Counted from the stretch's first letter, positions 25,941-35,712 are shown. The stretch is 64,000 nucleotides of DNA from Paracoccus ravus (GCF_004522175.1 NZ_SDEB01000020.1:1-64000), one strand, 5' to 3'. A program made the numbers and translations. Notes: a model not told the origin generated them from the sequence alone.

Positions 25941-27010
25941 GCGCCGGGATCACCTCTTTTTCGCATGCCATGCGCGATGCAGGGCTGCGCCGCCTGTTGG
26001 ATCGGGATGGGGATCTCACGACCTGCGCGAAATGGGCGGAACTGTGGCACCAATCCTTTGGGCAAGAGGACGACCTGCTGGTGGTCGGCGATGAAGCGGC
26101 ATTGGCCCTGACCCGCGAGCGTCGTATGGGCGCAAGGGTGCTGCGCAGTTTCACCAATGGCCACAGCCAGCGCGCTTTGGCCGGACGTCCCGGCACGGAC
26201 GGGGCCTTCTCGCTTCTTTCCGCCCTTGCCGCGCGCCCGGGATGGGAGATGCTGCATCTTCAGGGGCTGTCTGCGGAATGGCGTGACGATTTCGTCGCTG
26301 CCGGAGCAGAACTTGGGCTAAGCGTCGCATGCGAATGTCAATCCCCGCGATGGCTGGCTAGGCTTGGAAAAGAGCCGCAAACCTACCTCGCCAGCCGCTC
26401 GCCATCGACCTTTGGCCGAAAAGCGCAATTGCAGCGCGCCTTTTTGAAGCAATGTGATGCCGAATTCGGTGCCGAGGATGCTTGCAGCGGCCTGTCCGAA
26501 TATCTTGCGGCCGAGCGGGCAAGCTGGAAGGCGCAGCGCGGAGAATTGCTTTCCGCCACGCCCAGGATCGAGCGCTTTTACCGCCTCGCAACCCAGACCG
26601 ATTTCGGTGATGGCGGGCGGGCCTGGATGGTCTCGGTGCGGGACCGTGGCAGGATGGTGGCGGGCATGATCTGGCTTCGAGATGGCGCGCAGGCCGTTGC
26701 GCTCAAGGCCTTTTACGATGAGGATTACAGAAAATATTCGCTCGGTTTCCTGCTGTTGCGCCATGCCATCGCGGGGCTGATCGATGAGGGGTTTTCGGGG
26801 CGCGTGGATTTTTATTCCGGGGCCGCCGCCTATGCGCCTTTTGCGACGGAAAGCCGCGACTATGCCGATTTGGTGATATGGGCCCGGTCGCCGCGGGCAC
26901 GAGCCGCGCGGCAAATCCGCGACGCCTTGCATCGTGGCCGGCTTGCCTTGCGGGCGAGGGGGCAGGGTGATGGCGCGACCCTGTCGCGAGAATTGCGGGA
27001 TCGCGGCTGA
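25937..27010 (+). CDS. FemAB/BioF2-like acyltransferase (Acetyltransf_6), copy 3
   Basis: The 357-residue protein is the most divergent of the three. It keeps the SPSTFGRKAQLQRAF helix, the ASWKAQ segment, LKAFYDEDYRKYSLG and a VDFYSGAAAYAPF motif in the acyl-pocket position. ATG 25937 overlaps the copy 2 stop (ATGA). Divergence between copies suggests different substrates rather than recent duplication. Confidence 0.72.
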   Translation: MSAGITSFSHAMRDAGLRRLLDRDGDLTTCAKWAELWHQSFGQEDDLLVVGDEAALALTRERRMGARVLRSFTNGHSQRALAGRPGTDGAFSLLSALAARPGWEMLHLQGLSAEWRDDFVAAGAELGLSVACECQSPRWLARLGKEPQTYLASRSPSTFGRKAQLQRAFLKQCDAEFGAEDACSGLSEYLAAERASWKAQRGELLSATPRIERFYRLATQTDFGDGGRAWMVSVRDRGRMVAGMIWLRDGAQAVALKAFYDEDYRKYSLGFLLLRHAIAGLIDEGFSGRVDFYSGAAAYAPFATESRDYADLVIWARSPRARAARQIRDALHRGRLALRARGQGDGATLSRELRDRG

Positions 27011-27082
27011 AGACTGCTTTTGGTTTCGCCCGCCGCCCCGAGCCTGTAGAGCAGGGCGCAAACGAGATGCGGGGGGCGCAAG

Positions 27083-27859
27083 ATGCCAATCAATGATCGA
27101 CCAAGGGTCGCCGTGGTGACCGGGGGCCTGTCCGGGATCGGGCGGGCGATCGCGCGACGGCTCGCCCAGGGCGGGATGCTGGTGCATGTCGGTGCGCGCA
27201 GCGCCGATGACTCTGCACGGCGCGCCGCGTTCGAGGCGGAATTCGGCGACAGCGTCGCGTTTGGCCGATTGGATGTGCGTGATACGGAAAGCTGCAGCCG
27301 TTTCGTGCAATCTGTCATCGCACAGCGTGGGCGCGTCGATATTCTCGTCAATGCGGCGGGCGTCTATGAAGAGGCAGAGGTGATTGGCCATTCCGACCGG
27401 ATCTGGAACGAGACGCTCGACACCAACCTGACCGGCACGTTCAAGATGATCCGCGAGGTCATGCCGCTGATGAAGGCGCAGGGCTGGGGCCGCATCGTCA
27501 ATATCGCTTCGGTCGCCGCCCATCAGGGCATGGCCGCGAATGCGGCCTATTGCGCCTCCAAGGCCGGGCTTCTGGGGCTCGGGCGCTGCGTCAGCCTCGA
27601 AGGGGCGGCGCATGGCATCACCTGCACCAGCATAAGCCCCACCTGGGTCGAGACCGAGATGCTCAGGAAATTCATCGATGACGAGGTCGCGGCGGGCGCG
27701 CCGCGCGCCGAGGTGGTCGCGAAATACGAAGCGTCGAACCCGCAAGGCAAGCTGGTCCAGCCCGAAGAGATCGCCGAGCTGGCCGCCTTTCTGGTCAGTG
27801 ATGCCGCCCGCGCGATCACCATGGAGGATGTTCAGGTCAATGCGGGCTCTCTGTGGTAG
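27083..27859 (+). CDS. Short-chain dehydrogenase/reductase (FabG-like)
   Basis: A 258-residue classical SDR with cofactor motif TGGLSGIG at 14-21, NAAG near 90, and catalytic Tyr156/Lys160 in YCASK. The C-terminal ITMEDVQVNAGSLW matches the hydroxybutyrate/3-oxoacyl-reductase group, so it could reduce or oxidise a short hydroxyacyl compound. GGGGGGCG precedes the ATG. It follows the third acyltransferase after 72 bp and its last 28 bp overlap the 3' end of the convergent NRPS-like gene. Confidence 0.85.
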   Translation: MPINDRPRVAVVTGGLSGIGRAIARRLAQGGMLVHVGARSADDSARRAAFEAEFGDSVAFGRLDVRDTESCSRFVQSVIAQRGRVDILVNAAGVYEEAEVIGHSDRIWNETLDTNLTGTFKMIREVMPLMKAQGWGRIVNIASVAAHQGMAANAAYCASKAGLLGLGRCVSLEGAAHGITCTSISPTWVETEMLRKFIDDEVAAGAPRAEVVAKYEASNPQGKLVQPEEIAELAAFLVSDAARAITMEDVQVNAGSLW

Positions 27860-30621
27860 CCGAGCCGCGCCGCGATCAGCCGCTCGGGGGTGCTGATCGC
27901 AGCAAAATCTCCCAATCCGGCCTGTTCCCAATGGTTCCGGGCGGCGGCATTGTCGAAATGGGCCGTCGCGCATAGCATCCGGTGATCGGCCGCGATCAGC
28001 TTGCGTATCCCCTCGGTCAGCGGCGCGCGATGCAGCCATTCCTCGATCGGTAGCACCTCGTACCCCTCGCATTGCGGCGTGAAAGGCGGCGCGACGAGGT
28101 TGCAGAAGCGCGTCCCAGCCGCCGGGCGGGCAGCGACCAGAAGTGCCGCCGCGGCGCGAACATCAGTCATCGGGAAACTCAACCCTTGAGGCAGGGCGCG
28201 CATCTCGCGACAGGCCGTCAGGACGTTCTCGTAGAGATCCCTGGGGTTCGGTGCGTCAAGATCGTAAAGCGATGGCAGGCGCAGGATCAGCGCGGCGATG
28301 CACGATGCCGCAATCTGCGCCTCGGCCACGGCCTTGGCCGCGCCATAGCCCGAGCCATCGCCGGAAATATTGGCCGGTCGCTCGGGATGGGGGCCACCCT
28401 GCCCGGGAAAGACCGCGCTGGAGGAGGAAAAGCGAAGATCCGCGCCAGAATCGCGACAGAGTTTGAGAATGGTCTGGGTCTCGGCCAGCGACCATGCTTC
28501 CATCTGACTGCGCCCCAAAGCCAGGTTCACCGTCGCCGCGCAATGGATCACCTGACCGATCCGGGCGCAAAGAGCGGCATAGTCGCGGGGGGCAAGCCCG
28601 AAATCCGGTTGGTCGAGCGCGCCTTCGACCAGAATGACGCGATCACGCGGCAACCCATGCGCGGCGGCCTCGAGCCGGGCGCGGGCCTCTTGCAGGCCGG
28701 GGCGCACGAGGCAATAGACCACCTGATCACCGGGCAGGCGCCGGAGCGCTTCGGCCAGCACATGTCTGCCCAGAAATCCGGTCGCTCCGGTCAGGAAGAT
28801 CCCCCTGCGGTCGAATGTCTCGGTCGTGCCGCCGAGATTTGCCTCCGCCAGAAGTTCGTGAAGCCGCATCAGCGGCAGGTTCAGCGCCCGGTCGAAATCG
28901 ACGCGGGTCCGGTATTCGCGCTCGAGCGACACGATCAGATCGACGCACATCAGGGAATCGCCGCCCAGTTCGGAAAAGGATCGGCCGGGATCAATCTCGG
29001 AGGGCTCGCAGCACAGGATCCGGGCGGCATGGCGTAAGCTCGCAGGCAGGTGCGAGTGGTCATCTTGGCGGCTGGGCGCAAGGATCTCGGGCAGGGCGGC
29101 GTAATTGCATTTGCCCGAGACCGCGTGGATCGGGATCTCGTCAAGCTGGACAAGATAGCTCGGCACGCAATAGGCGGGCAGGACCGCGCGCAGCCTGCGT
29201 GCCAACGGCTCGGGGATACGGCACTGGCCGCCCGGAATGTGCCATTGGGTCAGATTGGCTGCAGATTGGTCGGAATCGGCGGTGTAGTAAAAGACCAGCA
29301 TCTGGTCCTGATCGCCATCCTGCCGGACCCAAGGAATGGCGTGGGAAAAACCGAGGAACTCTGCCATGGTTTCGGTCAGTTCGCGGGTCTGGATGCTATA
29401 GCCGCGCAGCTTCAGCATATGGGCCATGCGGCCCATGACGATGATCTCGCCGTCCGCTTCCACAAGACCCCGGTCGCCGGTGTCGTAAAGCCGCGCGCTC
29501 TGGCCGTCGATGACGACCTCGCGGAAGCGGCGCGCGGTTTCCTCGGGCCGGTTGACATAGCCCGGTCCCAGCATGCGGGGCCCCTCGAAATGCAGCAGCC
29601 CGGGCGTGCCGGGCGGGCAGGGGCGATCGTGATCGTCGAGCACCACTGCCCGCAGATGCGGCATGGCCTTGCCGACGCTGACCCCCTCGGCGCGGCGCGA
29701 CGGACCGGCCAATCGGGACATGCAGATGTCATGCGTTTCGCAGATGCTGTAGAGGTTCCACAGCGCCGCCTCGGGCAGCTTGGCGCGGGCCTCGGCTGCG
29801 AGGCGGTCGCTGACCACCTCTCCGTTCAGGATGATGCGGCGCAAGGGTAGAGCCGCGGCGCGCTGATGATCCAGACCTTGCAGCATCTTCTCGAAGAACG
29901 AGGGCGTAAAGAGCATCTCATGCAGGTCGTGCTCGGTGATGAAACCGGCCAGAGCCTGCGGCGAGAGAAGGTCCTCGAGCACCGGGAAACAGACCTCGGC
30001 CCCATTGCGCAGAGGACGGAACATTTCCCAGATCGCAAAGATATAGACCCCGACCCTCATCCCGGGGGCGTAGGGCGTATAGGCGTCGCGCCATTCATAG
30101 GACAGTGAGGCCGCGTCATGAGTCACCGGAATGCATTTCGGCCGTCCCGTCGTGCCCGAAGTCGCGACGAGATAGATCGGATGTTCGGGGGCGACGCGAC
30201 CCGGTTCGAGATTCGGGCAGGCAGGACCGGCAAGGAAGCTGGCGGCATCGACGACGCGACAATGCTGCGGCAACTGCCCGGCGCGGGTAGGTTGCGCCGT
30301 CACGATCAGGCCGATCCCCAGTTCTTCGACGATATTGGCCAGAACCGGGTTAGGCATGGCGGGATCAAGATGCACGAAAGGGCAGCCAAGCACCACGCAG
30401 GCGGTCGCGGCCGCCCCGAAGAGCGTCCCCGGCGCGCCATAGATCGCGACGGCCTTTTCCGGTTCAAGCATATCCCGGCAGGCGGAAATATAGGCGGCCA
30501 ACTCGCCATAGCTCAAGTGCAGGTCGCGATCCCTGAGCGCGATGCGGTCGCGATGCAGGCGGAAAGCATCCGCCAGTTGCGCGGAAAGGGGGGGGAATTT
30601 CTGTGACATTATCCGCGCCAT
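27832..30621 (-). CDS. NRPS-like carboxylic acid reductase: adenylation, carrier and thioester-reductase domains
   Basis: The 929-residue enzyme would adenylate a carboxylic acid, tether it as a thioester and release it as an aldehyde or alcohol. The adenylation domain spans about 10-480, with the A3 core ATSGTTGRPK near 153-162, YDTGDRG as A7, and the A10 lysine in SGKCNY. The carrier domain has the phosphopantetheine serine Ser556 in LGGDSL. The reductase domain starts with GATGFLG at 612-618 and has the SSSSAVF and YGAAKAVAE catalytic region. No condensation domain is present. ATG 30621 is chosen; ATG 30609 is also possible. The aminotransferase, acyltransferase and SDR genes beside it suggest a shared pathway. 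Confidence 0.85.
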   Translation of the reverse strand: MARIMSQKFPPLSAQLADAFRLHRDRIALRDRDLHLSYGELAAYISACRDMLEPEKAVAIYGAPGTLFGAAATACVVLGCPFVHLDPAMPNPVLANIVEELGIGLIVTAQPTRAGQLPQHCRVVDAASFLAGPACPNLEPGRVAPEHPIYLVATSGTTGRPKCIPVTHDAASLSYEWRDAYTPYAPGMRVGVYIFAIWEMFRPLRNGAEVCFPVLEDLLSPQALAGFITEHDLHEMLFTPSFFEKMLQGLDHQRAAALPLRRIILNGEVVSDRLAAEARAKLPEAALWNLYSICETHDICMSRLAGPSRRAEGVSVGKAMPHLRAVVLDDHDRPCPPGTPGLLHFEGPRMLGPGYVNRPEETARRFREVVIDGQSARLYDTGDRGLVEADGEIIVMGRMAHMLKLRGYSIQTRELTETMAEFLGFSHAIPWVRQDGDQDQMLVFYYTADSDQSAANLTQWHIPGGQCRIPEPLARRLRAVLPAYCVPSYLVQLDEIPIHAVSGKCNYAALPEILAPSRQDDHSHLPASLRHAARILCCEPSEIDPGRSFSELGGDSLMCVDLIVSLEREYRTRVDFDRALNLPLMRLHELLAEANLGGTTETFDRRGIFLTGATGFLGRHVLAEALRRLPGDQVVYCLVRPGLQEARARLEAAAHGLPRDRVILVEGALDQPDFGLAPRDYAALCARIGQVIHCAATVNLALGRSQMEAWSLAETQTILKLCRDSGADLRFSSSSAVFPGQGGPHPERPANISGDGSGYGAAKAVAEAQIAASCIAALILRLPSLYDLDAPNPRDLYENVLTACREMRALPQGLSFPMTDVRAAAALLVAARPAAGTRFCNLVAPPFTPQCEGYEVLPIEEWLHRAPLTEGIRKLIAADHRMLCATAHFDNAAARNHWEQAGLGDFAAISTPERLIAARLGYHREPALT

Positions 30622-30719
30622 CGTCGCCTGATCTGTGGAACGACAGTGGTTGCGGCGAAATGGCGCAAGGTCAAGGGCCAAGGCGTTCACAACCCTGACC
30701 CCTGCGCTTGCCCTAGGGC

Positions 30720-31409
30720 TCAATATTCATCATGGAGCCGCACCCAGCTCATCGTCCCGCTTTCGTTCCGGCCCTTGGGGGTAAGATCGAGCCAGTTGAA
30801 TGCGCCGATCTGCAATTCATTGCCCCGGTGATAGGTGGAATAGGTGTGATAGACCGCACCGTCCTCGGACTTGGCAAAGATGCTCGTTCCGAACATGTCG
30901 GAACTGTTCCGGATGACGGTGCCGTAATTGTAGATCGCGCGACCCGTGGCGCGGTCTTCGGGCGTGAAGGACACGGCAAAGTCGAAATTGAAACTGTTCC
31001 GCGCCGAGGAAAGCCAGGGAAAGCTCCATCCCATGCGGCGCTTGACGGCCTCGATTGTTGCGACGGGTACCCTCGAGATCGCGGCAAAGGACAGGTCGGC
31101 CTGCTCGAAATGCTGTCGCGCCGAATCGATGTGATCGGCGATGAACGAACAGCCCTCGCAGACATGATCCGAGCCGGGCGTCAGCATGAAATGATAGACG
31201 GCCAATTGACTGCGGTTCTCGAAGAGGTCGGAAAGGCTGCGCTCTCCCGAAGGACCGTCAAAGACATAATCCTCTTCGACGCGGACCCAGGGCATTTTGC
31301 GTCGCTCGGCCCGCAATTCGTCAAGCTGGTGGGTCATGGCGCGTTCGCGGGCCAGCAATGCCTTGCGCGCGTCAAGCCATGCCTCGCGTGGGACGATGGT
31401 GGGGGTCAT
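30720..31409 (-). CDS. DUF899 family thioredoxin-like protein
   Basis: The 229-residue protein matches DUF899, a thioredoxin-fold family common in proteobacteria and of unproven function. Family landmarks are VFDGPSG, the CEGCSF segment near residue 100, and the C-terminal STYHRGNE and LDLTPKGR stretches. ATG 31409 is preferred to 31415 because AAGGAG is eight bases upstream of it. The ATG overlaps the stop of the small membrane-protein gene (ATGA), so the two are translated together. Homologues often lie near stress or regulatory genes, as with the winged-helix gene here. Confidence 0.85.
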   Translation of the reverse strand: MTPTIVPREAWLDARKALLARERAMTHQLDELRAERRKMPWVRVEEDYVFDGPSGERSLSDLFENRSQLAVYHFMLTPGSDHVCEGCSFIADHIDSARQHFEQADLSFAAISRVPVATIEAVKRRMGWSFPWLSSARNSFNFDFAVSFTPEDRATGRAIYNYGTVIRNSSDMFGTSIFAKSEDGAVYHTYSTYHRGNELQIGAFNWLDLTPKGRNESGTMSWVRLHDEY

Positions 31410-31651
31410 TGGCATTTCTCCTTTTTCAGGGGGATAGGCGTGATGGTCTTGCCGCGCCATGGCCGCAGCCAGGCTGGCAGATGAAAGACGCTCATCAGCA
31501 GATACATCGTGGCCATGTCGTTCAGGGGCCAGGGACCGGGGGTCGAGACGCATATAGTCCCGTGGCCCCCCGCCGCCACCCACGCCATCCCCAGGCAGAC
31601 CGGCGCCGCCGCACGCGACAGCCATTCCGAGACCTGTAACTGCGTTGCCAT
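31406..31651 (-). CDS. Small membrane protein coupled to the DUF899 gene
   Basis: This 81-residue frame has AGGAG seven bases before its ATG and ends in a 4-bp overlap with the DUF899 start, both strong signs of a real gene. Two hydrophobic segments (about 15-28 and 45-62) suggest a small inner-membrane protein with a lysine-rich cytoplasmic tail. Histidines in GGHG and VFHL and a few cysteines are present. No family is recognised. Confidence 0.6.
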   Translation of the reverse strand: MATQLQVSEWLSRAAAPVCLGMAWVAAGGHGTICVSTPGPWPLNDMATMYLLMSVFHLPAWLRPWRGKTITPIPLKKEKCQ

Positions 31652-31740
31652 GGGGCCGCTCCTGTCCGATGGTCTTTCGATGTCCCAGATCTAGAACGGG
31701 TCCGGGCCGGACCGGGAGTGACAAGCATGGCGCGATTTCG

Positions 31741-32958
31741 ATGGAGGAGGTGATTGCTGCCGCTTCGCGCGCTTTGGCCACGGGCGCTGCGCTCGGGGCG
31801 CTGAAGCGTGTCGCCCTTCGTTCCGATCCCGCCGCGCTGGCGCTGCGCGGCATCGCCATGGCCCGGCTGGGCGATCTGGACCGGGCCCGCGATCTGTTGC
31901 GCGGGGCATCGCGGGGCTTTGGGCCGGCAGAGCCGCTCGCGGTCGCCCGCTGCAATCTCGCCGGTGCCGAGATCGCGCTGGTGACGCGTCATCTGACCGG
32001 ATTGCCCGCGAGTCTGGCGGCAGCGAAACGGGTCCTGACGGCATGTGGCGATCGCGCCAATGCGGCCCATGCGTCTTGCCTGCAGGCGCGACTTGCCTTG
32101 TTGATGGGCGAGGTCGATGCCGCCGAGGATGCCTTGGCCGCGATCGACCTTGGCGATATGCCCGCGCTGTCGCTGCCGGGCTACTGGCTTGTCCGGGCCG
32201 GAATCGCGATGCGGCGCATCCAGAGCCAACCCGCCCTCGAGGCGGTGCGGCATGCGCGAAACGCCCCGGCGACAGGGGCGGTTCCGGCGCTTGAGATGGA
32301 GGTCCTGCTTGCCGAGCGGGCCATTCAGCAGCCGTTCGCCCGACGGATCGAAAAGAGCGGCCAGCGCCTGATGCGGCTTGCGGAAATCGAGGCCCTGATC
32401 GCGTCGGACCTGTTCATTCTGGACGCGTTCCGAAACCGTTTGCGCCAATCGGGGCAGGTCGTGTCTCTGGCCGCGCGCCCCGTGCTGTTCGGCCTAGCGC
32501 GCTGTCTGGCCGAGGCCTGGCCGGATGATGTCGCGCGTCAGGATCTTCTGGCTCGGGTCTTTCGCGCGCGGCAGGCGGATGAATCGCATCGCGCGCGTCT
32601 GCGGGTCGAAATCGCGCGGCTGCGAAAGCTGATCGCTCCTTTTGCAGAGGTCTCGGCGACGTCCGGCGGTTTCATCTTGCAGCCGCACGGCGGCCCACCG
32701 ACCATTCTGGCCCCGCTGGTCGAGGGCCCGCAGGGGCAGATGCTCGCCCTTCTCGCGGATGGAGAGGCCTGGAGCAGTTCGGGCCTTGCCCTCGCCTTGG
32801 GGGTCAGCCCGCGCACGGTGCAACGCGGGCTCGAGGCGCTGTACCGGGCGGAAAAGGTCGAATGGTTCGGCCATGGTCGCGCGCGGCGCTGGATCATCAA
32901 AGGCGTGCCGGGTTTCCCGACAGGCATGTTACTCTCGCTGGCATTGCCGGAGGGGTAG
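31741..32958 (+). CDS. Helix-turn-helix transcriptional regulator with OmpR-like wing and helical repeats
   Basis: This 405-residue protein is probably the regulator of the divergent DUF899 pair. The N-terminal 200 residues are alanine-rich helical repeats of TPR-like character. A winged-helix domain of the OmpR/SARP type lies at about 265-315 (HRARLRVEIARLRKLI then GGFIL). A second helix-turn-helix lies near the C-terminus (LALGVSPRTVQRGLEAL, about 355-375). No receiver domain is present. The start ATG at 31741 has no clear ribosome binding site, and a start further upstream at 31645 would overlap the divergent promoter. Ligand and targets are unknown. Confidence 0.65.
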   Translation: MEEVIAAASRALATGAALGALKRVALRSDPAALALRGIAMARLGDLDRARDLLRGASRGFGPAEPLAVARCNLAGAEIALVTRHLTGLPASLAAAKRVLTACGDRANAAHASCLQARLALLMGEVDAAEDALAAIDLGDMPALSLPGYWLVRAGIAMRRIQSQPALEAVRHARNAPATGAVPALEMEVLLAERAIQQPFARRIEKSGQRLMRLAEIEALIASDLFILDAFRNRLRQSGQVVSLAARPVLFGLARCLAEAWPDDVARQDLLARVFRARQADESHRARLRVEIARLRKLIAPFAEVSATSGGFILQPHGGPPTILAPLVEGPQGQMLALLADGEAWSSSGLALALGVSPRTVQRGLEALYRAEKVEWFGHGRARRWIIKGVPGFPTGMLLSLALPEG

Positions 32959-32967
32959 GTTGGACAG

Positions 32968-33606
32968 ATGAAGCACGAGGCCGAGATCATCCGCGAATAT
33001 GGCCCCTTTCCGGGGATAAAGGCCGTGCATGGTGTAAGCTATGACGGCGCGCAAGTCTGGCTGGCCACGGGCACGCAGTTGCAGGCGCTCGACCCCGATA
33101 CGGGCGTGCTGGGGCGCGCGGTAGATCTTGCCGCAGATGCCGGGACGGCCTTTGATGGCACGCATCTGTTTCAGATCGCGGGAGAGCATATCCGAAAACT
33201 CGATCCCGCAACGGGCAAGATTCTGGCCACAATCCCGGCACCGGCCGGCGGCGATGCTTCGGGACTGGCCTGGGCCGAGGGCAGTTTATGGGTCGGTCAA
33301 TACAAGGACCGGGCCATCGTGCAGATCAACCCCGAAACCGGAGCGATCCTGCGCCGCATCGCCTCGGACCGCTTTGTCACCGGCATCAGTTGGGTCGATG
33401 GCGAATTGTGGCACGGCACATGGGAAGAGGATCGCAGCGAATTGCGCCATGTCGATCCAGCGTCGGGAGGGGTGATCGACACGATCGAACTGCCCGAGGG
33501 CATCGGCGTCTCGGGGCTCGAATCGGACGGGGCGGAGCGGTTCTTCTGCGGCGGCGGTCCCAGCGGAAAGCTACGCGTGGTCCGGCGCAGCACCGCACCC
33601 GGATGA
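32968..33606 (+). CDS. Beta-propeller protein (glutamine-cyclotransferase/YncE-like)
   Basis: The 212-residue protein consists of repeating strands with the pattern of beta-propellers: DGAQVWLATGTQLQALDP, DGTHLFQIAG, EGSLWVGQY and DGELWHGTW mark successive blades. No signal peptide is present, so it is probably cytoplasmic. It follows the regulator by nine bases and may be cotranscribed. Catalytic residues of glutaminyl cyclases are not evident, so a binding role is as likely as an enzymatic one. Confidence 0.7.
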   Translation: MKHEAEIIREYGPFPGIKAVHGVSYDGAQVWLATGTQLQALDPDTGVLGRAVDLAADAGTAFDGTHLFQIAGEHIRKLDPATGKILATIPAPAGGDASGLAWAEGSLWVGQYKDRAIVQINPETGAILRRIASDRFVTGISWVDGELWHGTWEEDRSELRHVDPASGGVIDTIELPEGIGVSGLESDGAERFFCGGGPSGKLRVVRRSTAPG

Positions 33607-33631
33607 TGGGGAGCGGGCCCTGCGCCATTTG

Positions 33632-34378
33632 TCAGACAGCCGTTTCCGGTTTGCGCCCCATGATGATCATGCCAAGGATATCGTCATCGGTGACCTCATC
33701 GACGCGCACCGTGCCGACGCGCTGCCCGTTCTTCATCACCACCGCGCGGTCGCAGAGTTTCATCACCGCATGGATGTCATGCTCGATCAGAAAAATCCCC
33801 AGGCCCTGGCGTTTCAATTCGTCAATCAGTTCGGCCACCATCTGGGTTTCCTGCGGTCCAAGCGCGGCGGTCGGCTCATCCATGATTAGGATGCGGGCAT
33901 TGAAATAGACCGCGCGTGCGATCGCGACCGATTGCCTCTGTCCTCCTGACAGCGCCATCACCGGTTCCGAGAACTTGCGGAAATTGGGATTGAGCCTCGC
34001 CATGATCCGGCGCGTCTCGGCCTCCATCCGGGCCTCGTCCAGAAGGCCGGTGGGGGTGACAAGCTCGCGGCCCAGAAAGAGGTTCGAGGCCGCGTCCAGA
34101 TTGTCTGCCAATGCGAGCGTCTGATAAATCGTCTCGATGTTATAGGCGCGGGCGTCGCGGGTATTGTGGATCTCGGCCTTTTTGCCGTCGATATGGATCT
34201 CGCCCGCATCCGGGCGATAGGCACCGGAAAGGCATTTGATCAGCGTGGATTTTCCGGCCCCGTTATGGCCCAGAAGGCCCACGACCTCGCCGGGATAGAG
34301 ATCGACCGAGACATGGTCCACCGCCTTGATGCCCCCGAACGAGACCGAGATGTCGCGCATTTCAACAAGTGGCGTCAT
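33632..34378 (-). CDS. xylG: Sugar ABC transporter ATP-binding protein (XylG/FrcA-like, single ATPase)
   Basis: A single-ATPase sugar transporter subunit of 248 residues: Walker [10 protein letters not shown] at 37-45, signature LSGGQ at 143-147, Walker B ILIMDEPT at 163-170 and a switch histidine in EHDIH. Enterobacterial XylG has two fused ATPases; alphaproteobacterial xylose and fructose systems often have one, as here. The start overlaps the permease stop by 4 bp. It powers uptake of the sugar bound by the xylF product. Confidence 0.88.
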   Translation of the reverse strand: MTPLVEMRDISVSFGGIKAVDHVSVDLYPGEVVGLLGHNGAGKSTLIKCLSGAYRPDAGEIHIDGKKAEIHNTRDARAYNIETIYQTLALADNLDAASNLFLGRELVTPTGLLDEARMEAETRRIMARLNPNFRKFSEPVMALSGGQRQSVAIARAVYFNARILIMDEPTAALGPQETQMVAELIDELKRQGLGIFLIEHDIHAVMKLCDRAVVMKNGQRVGTVRVDEVTDDDILGMIIMGRKPETAV

Positions 34379-35667
34379 CTCATGCCCAGCCTTTTGCGAT
34401 ATTGGATGTCGATCCAGACGGCCAGCACCAGAACCACACCCACCACGATATTCTGCAAGGGCGCGTCGGCCCCGACCATGGCCATGCCCGATTGCAGGCT
34501 CTGCATGATCAAGGCCCCAAGGATCGCGCCGTGGATCGTGCCGATGCCGCCCGACAAGGCGGTGCCGCCGATCACTGCGGCGGCGATCACCCGCAACTCG
34601 TCCAATGTGCCGATGTCATTGGGGTGGGATTGCAGACGGGCCTGCGCGATGATTGCGGAGAGGCCGCAAAGAAACCCCATGAGGGCAAAGATCTTGACGG
34701 TCAGCAGCCGGGTATTGATGCCGGAAAGCTCGGCGGCATCCGGGTTCCCCCCTGTCGCGAAGATATAGCGCCCAAAGCGTGTCCGCCCCGCGATCACCGT
34801 CATGGCAACGGCGACCAGGATCAGGATCAGGACTGAGATGGGCAGGCCATAGCCCTGCGTGTAACCCTCGGGCATGATTTCGCCGCGCGCCTCGAAGATC
34901 CGGCGCAGTTTGGCCTGGGGCAGCTCATAGGAATTGAGAATGGCGACGAAGCCCATGATAAGCGTGACCGCCAGCGTCATCACCACCGTCTCGGCCCAGA
35001 CCGGTCGGACAGGGAAATCATGCGCCTGCTTGCGACGGCGGCCGGACCAGATCACCCAAAGGGCGGCGGCGGCGGCGAGCCCGCCCGCGACCCAGCTGGC
35101 CCCGACCCCCAAAGTGCCCTCGGCCCCGCCAAAAAGCAGGAAGGTCTGGTTCAGCGGCGCGATGGTCTGTCCCGCGGTCAGATACCAGCCGACATAGCGC
35201 CAGATCAGCAGCCCACCCAGTGTGACGATGAAGGCGGGGATGCGCTGATAGCCGACGAGCCAGCCATTCAGCGCCCCGATCGCCGTGCCCGTGACCAGAC
35301 CCGAGATCATCGTCACCGGCGCGATCAGCGGATGCCCCAGTCCCAGCCCGAGCGCATTGGGCAGCCAGCGCGCCTGCATCACCCCCATGACCGCCGAAGC
35401 CAGAGCGAGGATCGCGCCGACCGACAGGTCGATATGACGGCAGACGATGACAAAGACCATGCCCGTCGCCATGATCGCGACCGACACCGTCTGGATCGTC
35501 AGGTTGAAGATATTGCGGGCTGACAGGAACCGGCCATCCGTGACGACCGAGAAGCACAGGCAGACCAGGGCAAAGGCCCCGATCATACCCAGCAATCGCA
35601 GGTCGATTTCCAGTTTCTCCAGCCAGTTCCGGCGGGTCCGCGAGGCGGCGGGGGAAAAATCACTCAT
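34375..35667 (-). CDS. xylH: Sugar ABC transporter permease (XylH-like)
   Basis: The 430-residue inner-membrane permease has about ten hydrophobic segments and the BPD_transp_2 family stretches [13 protein letters not shown] and [11 protein letters not shown], the latter being the coupling-helix region near the ATPase. ATG 35667 is used; an in-frame GTG at 35688 would add seven residues. It is the middle gene of xylF-xylH-xylG, each on the minus strand, with 45 bp to xylF. Confidence 0.88.
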   Translation of the reverse strand: MSDFSPAASRTRRNWLEKLEIDLRLLGMIGAFALVCLCFSVVTDGRFLSARNIFNLTIQTVSVAIMATGMVFVIVCRHIDLSVGAILALASAVMGVMQARWLPNALGLGLGHPLIAPVTMISGLVTGTAIGALNGWLVGYQRIPAFIVTLGGLLIWRYVGWYLTAGQTIAPLNQTFLLFGGAEGTLGVGASWVAGGLAAAAALWVIWSGRRRKQAHDFPVRPVWAETVVMTLAVTLIMGFVAILNSYELPQAKLRRIFEARGEIMPEGYTQGYGLPISVLILILVAVAMTVIAGRTRFGRYIFATGGNPDAAELSGINTRLLTVKIFALMGFLCGLSAIIAQARLQSHPNDIGTLDELRVIAAAVIGGTALSGGIGTIHGAILGALIMQSLQSGMAMVGADAPLQNIVVGVVLVLAVWIDIQYRKRLGMR

Positions 35668-35712
35668 ATCCTTAGGCGGCGACGGCACGGGATGCGCCGT
35701 CGCCTGTTCCCG

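Noticed and set aside
26318-28072. A 584-codon minus-strand frame opposite the third acyltransferase and the SDR
   Set aside because: Shadow of two recognisable plus-strand genes; no ribosome site or domain.
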